10,107 bases of DNA from Clostridia bacterium (GTDB lineage: Bacteria; Bacillota; Clostridia; TANB77; CAG-508), in NCBI GenBank assembly GCA_900754085.1, contig CAAEBO010000031.1, forward strand, positions 1 through 10,107. Reading direction: 5' to 3'. The notes under the pieces are model-generated. The model was not told the DNA's origin and did no database searches. It worked only from the letters and a program-made list of their open reading frames with translations. The position numbers and the translations under genes are program-made. This document shows, piece by piece, positions 6,401 through 10,107 of this stretch (positions within the stretch are counted from its first letter, which is position 1; each line of letters starts with the position of its first letter).

Positions 6401-9301
6401 CAGGTAGAAGGTAGTCCTACAAAATATTATGATAGCTATAAGATTTCTAAAATAATATATGAAGACAACGGGGAAAAAGAGGAAGAGATATCTGCTAAAA
6501 TAGATATACAATTTTATAAAGAATTATATAACTATTCAGATTGGCAACAAATAGAGAAGGGGACATATCAAAATTATAAACTTGCTAGTGATATAGACTT
6601 TGCTAATAAAACAGATATAAACAAAGGAATAACAATGGCAAGACTGGAATCTGATGGGCATACATTAAAAAATATAACTATTACAGATAACAATAATTTT
6701 TGCAGTTTAATAACAGAGTTAACAACATCTTTAATAGGAATAAATTTTGAAAATATAATAATAAATGCGTCATCACAAAAAAATGCAGGAGTAATTTCTA
6801 ATTCTACAGCAGATATAAAAAACGTTAATTTTAAAGACATAACAATAAATGCAGAGAATGCAATTAATGTTGGATGTATTGCTACGTCGAGTGGAAATAT
6901 GAATAACATCAATTTAGAAAATATAATAATAAATGGAGATTCCTATGTAGGAGGGCTCGTAGGAAAGCAAAATGGTTATGTATTAGAAAATATTTTAGGA
7001 AACAATATACAAGTAAAGGCAAAAGGAAATTATGCAGGTGGAATTATAGGAATGTATTCACAAGATAAAGATACACCAGTAAACAAAATAAATATTGAAA
7101 ATTCTAATGTGAATGGTATGGATTATGTAGGTGGGGTTGCAGGCAAATCGAATATAAGATTAAGATATGCTAAAGCCGAACAAATAGAAGTGAGAGGAAA
7201 TAATTATGTAGGTGGGCTAATAGGTCATCTTTACTATTTAAATGATGGTAAAATGACATTTGGTGAAGTTTTAAATAGTTATATTTATGGAACAGCAGTA
7301 TACATAGGAGGACTAATAGGTAGAGCAGATGTAGGTGCAGAAAATAATTTGGTAAAAGGAACTAAAATTGTGGGAGAAGAGAATAATAGTACATCTATAG
7401 GCGGACTTACTGGATATATGAATGATTATCTATTTTATAAAAATGCCATTGTAGATTGCGATATTCTTACAAAGGGAAGTGAAGCAGGAGGATTGATTGG
7501 AACTATAGGCGCATCTGGTGACAATGTTTACTCTAATTATATATATAATGTAAAAGTAGAGGCATATAGTAAAGCAGGAGGAATTTGTGGTAAAGCAATA
7601 GAAATAGCTTCAGGGATATATAATAATTTAATAAATGTAGACATACTAGTAACGAATAGCTCAGCAGGTGGAATTATTGGGCACATGGAAAATATAGCCA
7701 TGAATGCAGCTACTAAAAAAATAGTGTTTTACAGAAATATTGTAGCAGATTCGAAGTTGTCGGGAAAAACCAAAATAGGAGGATTAGTAGGTGATATAGA
7801 TGTAGAACTATATGAAGCTCCAAATACAAAGTTTTATTATAATAATTATGTTCATGCAGAGCTAAAAAGTGAAGATGACGAAAAGGTATCTATGGGAGTA
7901 GGTGCAAATAAAGCCAATAATTCTAGAATACAAAATACTAATATATATAAATTCGGTAAAGTAAATAATGTATATGCTAGTGAATTTTCAGATACTTTTG
8001 AAAAGACACAATATATACCATCAGAAGAATTAAAGTTAGAAAACACATATAAAAACAAATTTGGATTTGGAAGTAATTTTGATTATACGTCATTAAAAAA
8101 TAACAAATATCCGTTAGTTGGAGGTCTAGAAGGACAAGAAGGAGTAAATTTACCAGAAGATGAAGACTACATAGAAAGCGCAGTAAATATGATTAATAAA
8201 GATAAATTTGAGCATATAAAAACAGAAATGCCACATTATACCTTTAATTATAATGGAAAAATTATAAAAACATATGAAACATATTCTAAAATTATTGCAG
8301 AAGATGGAAGTAAAGTAGTAAGGAATGATGTACTATTATATGTAAAAAATGGAAAATTATATGCACTTCCGGTTATGCTGGGTTCTGGTAAAGATGTGCT
8401 CAAATTAGTAGCAAATAATTTTGTTATAGACTTATACAACAGAAAAGAATATGAAACTGTTTTAGGAACTGATGGAAGACTTTATGATTTGAAAGAACCA
8501 ATAACATATCCGGAAAACTTCGTTAATAATGAAATTGCAAATATAGGAAATAATTTAGATAAAAAGGATTTTACAGAAAACTTAAGTGGTAATGATATGA
8601 GCAAAGGAGATTTTTCACAAAAGGAGAGCGAAAATGAGCACGAAATAGAAGTTATATACAAAAATGGAGATAAATTAAAATTTAATTATCAAACAGGAGA
8701 AATAATATCTCTAACAAAAGAAAAGCACAATAAAATAGGATTATTTGACTATGCTAAAGAGAAATTATCAGAAATAGGAAATTCAAATTCTGGTGAATTA
8801 CAAAGAATAAAAAGCAAATATGAAAAAGTTAAAGTGCTAGAAACTAAACTAGAAGAAACACCAGTAGAAATGGATTTGAAAAGAAAAAATAGTAATGTAA
8901 ATAAATTAGAAAATACAACAGAAAAACAAGGATTAAAAGAGGACAGCAATAGTATAAATAAATCAGAGAACAAAAATAATGAAAAAGGCGAAAATGAAAA
9001 TAATAGCAACAACAGCGAAAATGGCAAGAATGACCAAACTAATAACTCTTTAAAAGAGACAAGATATATAAGCATATATAATGCAGAAAAAGACGATTAC
9101 TATATATATCAAGAAGAAGAGTTATTAGATACGAGCAAGCAGGAGGTGGTAAGTGAAAACGAAAAGATAGAAGCAAATAATTTAAAAGAATATTATGCAA
9201 GAGAAGGAGAAAGTAAAAATACAAAAATGGGAATAGTATGGATTACTTTAAGCATAATAGGAGTAGTAATAATATTATTTGCAATTAGAAAAAGGGATTA
9301 G
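449..9301 (+). CDS. giant double-anchored surface protein with M26_N-like modules and GLUG repeats
   Basis: A 2950-residue protein with a basic N-terminal tail (1-36) and an uncleaved-looking membrane helix (37-57), followed by acidic linkers (about 82-111 and 284-335) flanking a beta-rich domain (about 112-262). Ig/FN3-like units span about 338-888 and a carbohydrate-binding-like jelly roll about 900-1046. Three modules (about 1128-1455, 1456-1920, 1921-2573) resemble the M26/Zmp IgA1-protease N-terminal region: a W/F..I..NYxLxxDIDF segment, then G..HTIKNI, then beta-helix repeats, with GLUG motifs in the last two. A C-terminal domain (about 2574-2760), a polar Asn/Glu/Lys linker and a second helix (2928-2946) ending RKRD follow. 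With a basic cytoplasmic N-terminus, residues 58-2927 should lie outside the cell. M26 proteases carry a C-terminal HExxH; none is present, nor LPXTG, so a structural, adhesive or glycan-binding role is likelier than proteolysis. The role is inferred; the reading frame is certain. Confidence 0.95.
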   Translation: MKKFNKRNVHKKTNAQKIVKKETLKPKLSNLEIKPQFLIIGLIAIITVISLIYFIFLKYSPIMNFKYEGYAVSGKEITENLLEEGNNKNKDSENSEPSDNDEKNIELAKIEEQGTIFKKLGNYFIGSKEKTEIDLNYPIYINDKNTIYNLSQDITLIRKDFKGVAGYQNISISDGKVYNGHSLERADGKEYIFVRTKEGIYINLKEIKINTTANEYIIPVNSLIAFEESEIRYYALQNNTLVFNEIKDIDYNSQVVIKNIEDTQLVEKQCSYEELLTKLEIIENAKNDVENSQEEIEKEETFSKEEQIDEKEENKEEVAEPIEPENKEEIQNNTKFVKPKVTAEEFKAEVYSAKSRLQIKDPAGRIIEAPTFEIYKEGKIYLRRIFKASGDIQITGLVPDTEYEIVGKYIYLNEENKKIENTFYKGTIKTKGYEALGAIILNKEEGEIYSNKIQIKNLKITSDINAEEVKGINQVEIETGEIKTVIKNDKVNELLQGKEVTIESSEGLKSNAKVNYKIRFYDKNGKELKVENNEGKSKTSKQKPTVRVAIKEQDIVSVTLGLSLTNRDKVKLENYKCIITKPNGEIVKEERLSENEKEIKLEDLDQNQYYKIKVYTDFDLNDNKGIKEKEEIGNLVFATKPIATLGSLELKVENKETTNKSAKISYKIDEERTDKRLIQILNELTIKIIETPQDSEGNVNKEENNDEAGSKEREDKKVVYTNTLTKEEIEKLKLGEIKEINYEQLKSNTTYKIEITGNVELGNTKEEIPVTYTYNKFTTLKIPAKVEIKNQFVTGNLIDLDVKIKDKDNSVLNNKVRMELRDEKSNLIDLQEIETNKEYVRKTYEKLEENKTYTLNFYADQYNEGSTDETYKINYLIKTVGIVTEPGISGKIGLTELSRKATGKNLIDMSSENKWRIYPVFDTSQNGKEYNEETGILRLGKDGLWRPVVYDLTEYAGKEVTMSFKARAVNGTQDVYIQKNKDTIDWKIKLKDLTEEWKDYQYTLNIDNTGYLGFYIAGGNGIEIKELQIELGNRKTLYEEFKYNLQSSYSVNLEDKKDEITTNDYYLKIYEDGNLIKTDRYEEIPKENVIETVTKTYNVQSKKDYVVELVVKIRDREYTLSKLEYNTKEAEELNGIHSKEEFLEIQPRGNYIILNDIDLTGRKSTECYYALEFEGKINFNGKKLKLDYKDVNYPVFSIIGKQGRIENLELDIFFNNSVEKSNIRGLFHTNYGTIKNIKVNILETIKVPNSNIYILGNTNRGIIENFVIKFEQSIYATNEIDSIVLNYGTIKNGYLYGENIQETFKAPGVAKKSGAPLVSQNTGNGTIKNIYSLVSVDTDIESNVTNLIQNNTGNATVENVYSVGIGNMYNVNFGPNIYWTNSSNIRNNYYFTDEVFKNKYHTTTTKLALHDANFQNKLLNQEKAFIVDELIEKGYYPWVEFPECMPKQEYIKLPEVQDKDLPDILSTDLLEQGTDKVKIKIIVNNPSADQVTDIKIKDINTKILEQKYDNGKSEVIVELYNPIRYISSYSLQSITTKGAFNMPYTRSFKENERKIEVDLYREINNVEDWKNINKLPAENYILMKDLDFLNEANSINITNRYTGKIEGNNHTIKNIILAKGFLFNDFNGILENINIQNFQVSKNNNENYFGLINIAQKAVLDNVHINDVYIQDATNNSFYAGTLIAKAENSTIVKNCSANNIKIEKKGNASEVQIGGLIGISSGVEVTNSYVGNINITVKEALSQNIGGLIGQANNSKVNNCYVSVGEINGEKRGLGGLVGIANSTVDLEISNCYSNVKINSLEDNIGGIVGMTTGTGTINIRNNISFGDIYSNKNSTNISRIVGNNLEYENNYAFNKQKVNGFITKKSLGASLLNYTELCKKETYENKINLGDGYNYSQVEQGILPILYDLEEKEILPNQQKIEIDKNSKIELENIIYEKISNNKVSILMEFYNPNNFKITEVEIENMEVRIIKNTSKEDKTYIQVEGSPTKYYDSYKISKIIYEDNGEKEEEISAKIDIQFYKELYNYSDWQQIEKGTYQNYKLASDIDFANKTDINKGITMARLESDGHTLKNITITDNNNFCSLITELTTSLIGINFENIIINASSQKNAGVISNSTADIKNVNFKDITINAENAINVGCIATSSGNMNNINLENIIINGDSYVGGLVGKQNGYVLENILGNNIQVKAKGNYAGGIIGMYSQDKDTPVNKINIENSNVNGMDYVGGVAGKSNIRLRYAKAEQIEVRGNNYVGGLIGHLYYLNDGKMTFGEVLNSYIYGTAVYIGGLIGRADVGAENNLVKGTKIVGEENNSTSIGGLTGYMNDYLFYKNAIVDCDILTKGSEAGGLIGTIGASGDNVYSNYIYNVKVEAYSKAGGICGKAIEIASGIYNNLINVDILVTNSSAGGIIGHMENIAMNAATKKIVFYRNIVADSKLSGKTKIGGLVGDIDVELYEAPNTKFYYNNYVHAELKSEDDEKVSMGVGANKANNSRIQNTNIYKFGKVNNVYASEFSDTFEKTQYIPSEELKLENTYKNKFGFGSNFDYTSLKNNKYPLVGGLEGQEGVNLPEDEDYIESAVNMINKDKFEHIKTEMPHYTFNYNGKIIKTYETYSKIIAEDGSKVVRNDVLLYVKNGKLYALPVMLGSGKDVLKLVANNFVIDLYNRKEYETVLGTDGRLYDLKEPITYPENFVNNEIANIGNNLDKKDFTENLSGNDMSKGDFSQKESENEHEIEVIYKNGDKLKFNYQTGEIISLTKEKHNKIGLFDYAKEKLSEIGNSNSGELQRIKSKYEKVKVLETKLEETPVEMDLKRKNSNVNKLENTTEKQGLKEDSNSINKSENKNNEKGENENNSNNSENGKNDQTNNSLKETRYISIYNAEKDDYYIYQEEELLDTSKQEVVSENEKIEANNLKEYYAREGESKNTKMGIVWITLSIIGVVIILFAIRKRD
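557..619 (+). other. N-terminal membrane helix of the giant protein
   Basis: Residues 37-57 are a 21-residue hydrophobic run (FLIIGLIAIITVISLIYFIFL) after a 36-residue tail rich in Lys and Arg, which favours an inside-facing N-terminus. No AxA-type signal peptidase site follows (KYSPIMN), so an uncleaved anchor is more likely than a signal peptide. Confidence 0.8.
1460..3112 (+). other. tandem Ig/FN3-like region of the giant protein
   Basis: Residues about 338-888 are alternating beta strands with recurring FN3-style turns: ITGLVPDTEYEIVGKY (394-409), LEDLDQNQYYKIKVY (601-615), LKSNTTYKIEITG (745-757) and LEENKTYTLNFYAD (847-860). These match the L..L..nt.Y.i.v signature that precedes the F strand in FN3 domains. 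Four units are visible and boundaries are approximate. Such stalks usually hold a distal domain away from the membrane. A charged insertion sits at about 690-718. Confidence 0.55.
3146..3586 (+). other. carbohydrate-binding-like jelly-roll domain
   Basis: Residues about 900-1046 have the pattern of CBM_4_9-type and phage-tail jelly rolls: GKNLID at the start, then W915, W945, YDLTEYAGKEVTMSFKARA (950-968), a second tryptophan pair (W986, W997), and the closing strand IKELQIELGNRKTLYEEFKY (1024-1043). That strand resembles the usual LQLExG..AT.YEPY ending. Ligand and binding residues cannot be assigned from sequence alone. Confidence 0.5.
3830..4813 (+). other. module A: M26_N-like beta-helix without clear GLUG
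   Basis: Residues about 1128-1455. It opens with EEFLEIQPRGNYIILNDIDL (1141-1160), the NYxLxxDIDF-type entry seen in M26 N-terminal regions, and continues with repeated N.GTIKN-type rungs at about 1230, 1258, 1286, 1322 and 1352. It closes with EKGYYPWVEFP (1432-1442). Only a degenerate GLUG-like RGLFHTN (1224-1230) is visible. It is the most diverged of the three modules. Confidence 0.5.
4814..6208 (+). other. module B: M26_N-like with four GLUG motifs
   Basis: Residues about 1456-1920. A linking beta domain (about 1475-1535, with VNNP, then VELYNP and SSYSLQSI) precedes VDLYREINNVEDWKNI and NYILMKDLDF (1579-1588), then GNNHTIKNI (1607-1615). Clear GLUG motifs begin at 1715, 1747, 1776 and 1807. 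The module closes with GILPILYD (1903-1910). The linking domain is recognisably repeated in module C. Confidence 0.65.
5588..5881 (+). repeat. GLUG repeats of module B
   Basis: Four GG(L/I)(I/V)G motifs start at residues 1715, 1747, 1776 and 1807, 29-32 residues apart, each separated by strands with N-x-(C/S)-Y. GLUG repeats are found in M26 proteases and other bacterial surface proteins. Confidence 0.8.
6209..8167 (+). other. module C: M26_N-like with ten GLUG motifs
   Basis: Residues about 1921-2573. The linking beta domain (KVSILMEFYNP to YDSYKISKI, 1945-2002) aligns with that of module B. IDIQFYKELYNYSDWQQI and NYKLASDIDF (2042-2051) closely match the M26_N entry, followed by DGHTLKNI (2069-2076). 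Ten GLUG motifs run from 2168 to 2448. The module closes with NKYPLVGGLEG (2552-2562). It is the longest module. Confidence 0.65.
6947..7792 (+). repeat. GLUG repeats of module C
   Basis: Ten motifs of the form (Y/S/A)(V/I/A)GG(L/I/V)(I/V/T/C/A)G begin at residues 2168, 2197, 2228, 2255, 2287, 2318, 2347, 2377, 2407 and 2444. Spacing is 27-32 residues except the last (37). The regular spacing suggests beta-helix rungs or hairpins. Confidence 0.85.
9230..9286 (+). other. C-terminal membrane helix of the giant protein
   Basis: Residues 2928-2946 (GIVWITLSIIGVVIILFAI) are followed by RKRD at the end. The helix and basic tail look like a wall-anchor tail, but there is no LPXTG or similar sortase motif before it, so membrane anchoring at the C-terminus is the simplest reading. 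Confidence 0.8.
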
Positions 9302-9440
9302 CCTTTGACGGGTTAGGAGACGGAGGTAAAAATCCTGGTGAACTTTGAAATAGTGATTTTGGAAATGATTAAATAAGTGTGGCGTTTTGAAAGTTTTTTA
9401 AAGTTCAAAAAAGATAAAAATTAAATTAAGTGTGTGTAGT

Positions 9441-9499
9441 AAAAGCTAGTATTTTAATGTGTACTCAAAAAGAGAAGTTCATTTTAAATACTGGCTTTT
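9441..9499 (+). terminator. terminator-like hairpin after the giant gene
   Basis: AAAAGCTAGTATTT (9441-9454) pairs with AAATACTGGCTTTT (9486-9499) over 14 bp including one G-U, with a short inner CTC/GAG helix closing an AAAAA loop. A4 and T4 on the outer arms suggest a bidirectional intrinsic terminator lying about 140 bases after the stop. The stem has few G-C pairs, so termination is plausible but not certain. Confidence 0.5.
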
Positions 9500-9785
9500 G
9501 AAATTTTAATATATAGATTGAATATAAACGATGTATTTTATAATTTGTCGAAAAAGCAAGATGAAAAAAGCTTGAAAAATGTAAAATAAGATGATTAAAT
9601 ATAAATACTTAGGATATTGCCTAAAGATATTATTAAATCCTAATTTTTATTAATCTAATTAGTTTTTTCATAATAAGAAGTTTTACATTTAATTTTTTAT
9701 ATATTTGAAGATTATATTTAATTCAAAAATAAGAAATTCTCTAATTAAGTATATTATTTAATTTAGTTCACAATAATTAAATCTG

Positions 9786-9808
9786 AAATTATCTTAAAAT
9801 GATAATTT
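9786..9808. repeat. short AT-rich inverted repeat
   Basis: AAATTATC (9786-9793) and GATAATTT (9801-9808) form an 8-bp palindrome with a 7-base spacer. TTAAATCT occurs just outside on both sides. In such AT-rich DNA it may be chance. Confidence 0.3.
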
Positions 9809-9913
9809 AAATCTTTAAAAATTTATTCTTTATAAAATTCCAAAAATAAAAAATATGAAAAACAGATATAAACAAATTATTTGTACTGGGTAATGTCTTA
9901 AGAAATAAATTAA

Positions 9914-9956
9914 ATTTTACCAAATGGTTGAACGAAAGATTAATATTTGGTAAAAT
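9914..9956 (+). promoter_or_regulatory. 12-bp perfect inverted repeat before the Rpn-like gene
   Basis: ATTTTACCAAAT (9914-9925) is a perfect complement of ATTTGGTAAAAT (9945-9956), with a 19-base loop. It ends 3 bases before the AGGAGG ribosome site at 9960-9965. It could be a protein operator, an RNA hairpin that limits translation, or a trace of a mobile-element end. The length of the match makes chance unlikely even in AT-rich DNA. Confidence 0.55.
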
Positions 9957-9959
9957 AAA

Positions 9960-9965
9960 AGGAGG
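9960..9965 (+). promoter_or_regulatory. ribosome binding site of the Rpn-like gene, short spacing
   Basis: AGGAGG is separated from ATG 9969 by only three A residues, which is shorter than usual. No better in-frame start follows before the conserved NDYIFKR segment, so ATG 9969 is retained. Confidence 0.7.
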
Positions 9966-9968
9966 AAA

Positions 9969-10107
9969 ATGAACAAAAATGTAGAATTACAACTTACAAA
10001 TGATTACATATTTAAAAGATTGTTTAGCAAAAAAGGAAACGAAGACATACTAAAAGATTTACTAGAAGGAATATTAGAAATACCAATAGAAAAAGTAGAA
10101 GTAATGC
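9969..10107 (+). CDS. Rpn/PDDEXK_2 family nuclease (putative transposase), 5' part
   Basis: The first 46 codons are visible and the gene continues past the window. The segment LQLTNDYIFKRLF, followed by GNEDILKDLLEGIL and IPIEKVEV, matches the conserved N-terminus of the Rpn / PDDEXK_2 family (recombination-promoting nuclease, often annotated as putative transposase or invertase), whose members are usually about 280-320 residues. They are DNA endonucleases of the PD-(D/E)xK fold and are often present in many copies in gut Clostridia. The catalytic residues lie beyond the window, so activity cannot be judged. The gene is preceded by a 12-bp inverted repeat and a closely spaced AGGAGG. Confidence 0.85.
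   Translation, partial: MNKNVELQLTNDYIFKRLFSKKGNEDILKDLLEGILEIPIEKVEVM

Larger units (their letters stand above)
9302..9968. other. 667-base intergenic region
   Basis: No supported gene lies here on either strand. The first 40 bases are richer in G (GGAGACGGAGG at 9317-9327) and look like a ribosome site without a good start codon. The rest is strongly AT-rich. It contains the hairpin at 9441-9499, small AT-rich palindromes (9786-9808), and the inverted repeat at 9914-9956. The giant gene and the Rpn-like gene are probably separate transcription units, given the distance. Confidence 0.6.

Noticed and set aside
5588..7792. CRISPR array
   Set aside because: The periodicity is at protein level (GLUG motifs about 30 residues apart); the DNA repeats are not identical.
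418..9224. Antisense ORFs of 60-147 codons across the giant gene
   Set aside because: They are rich in Leu, Phe and Ser, have no ribosome sites, and are expected on the strand opposite an A-rich coding sequence.
449..9301. Active M26 IgA1-type protease
   Set aside because: A check of every histidine in the protein finds no HExxH. The nearest patterns (HEIEV at 2731, HIKTEMPH at 2589) do not fit.
9200..9301. Sortase-anchored C-terminus
   Set aside because: A hydrophobic helix and RKRD tail are present, but no LPXTG or NPQTN-like motif precedes them.
9301..9348. Out-of-frame extension AFDGLGDGGKNPGEL after the giant gene
   Set aside because: It reads like protein, but there is no slippery site giving the needed +1 shift and the clear membrane helix plus RKRD tail already end the protein.
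9928..9956. Promoter TTGAAC, 17 bases, TAAAAT
   Set aside because: The spacing is good, but transcription would start at about 9963, inside the AGGAGG site of the next gene. The match overlaps the inverted repeat, which explains it better.

Overview
The window comes from a very AT-rich, low-GC Gram-positive bacterium, most likely an uncultured gut Clostridia lineage. The evidence is the strong AGGAGG-type ribosome binding sites, heavy use of ATA, AGA and other A-ending codons, tryptophan read from TGG with TGA as a stop, and gene families common in such genomes. The lineage is inferred from style; no marker gene is present.

Layout: bases 1-448 are a structured leader. It holds a small ORF with a GAGG ribosome site, a (AC)10 dinucleotide tract inside that ORF, two hairpins, and an open frame that ends in a TAATG overlap with the next gene. 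Bases 449-9301 are one gene for a 2950-residue surface protein with a membrane helix at each end. From N to C it has an acidic linker, a beta-rich domain, a second acidic linker, several Ig/FN3-like units, a carbohydrate-binding-like jelly roll, three tandem modules related to the N-terminal (non-catalytic) region of M26/Zmp IgA1 proteases with 14 clear GLUG motifs, a C-terminal domain, a polar linker and the final helix. No HExxH zinc motif and no LPXTG sorting signal are present. Bases 9302-9968 are an AT-rich intergenic region with a terminator-like hairpin and a 12-bp inverted repeat just before the next ribosome site. Bases 9969-10107 begin an Rpn/PDDEXK_2-family nuclease (putative transposase) gene that runs off the window.

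The most interesting reading is that the leader controls the giant gene. The small ORF starting at 58 passes through the (AC)10 tract and stops at 135. Losing one AC unit (or gaining two) would join it to the frame that is open to 449 and overlaps the start codon of the giant gene. That translation would also run through a long terminator-like hairpin (166-239) and a helix that covers half of the ribosome site (394-401 with 438-445). A slippage-driven on/off switch for a giant surface protein is therefore possible. It is a hypothesis built on visible frames and pairings, and expression of the leader is not shown.
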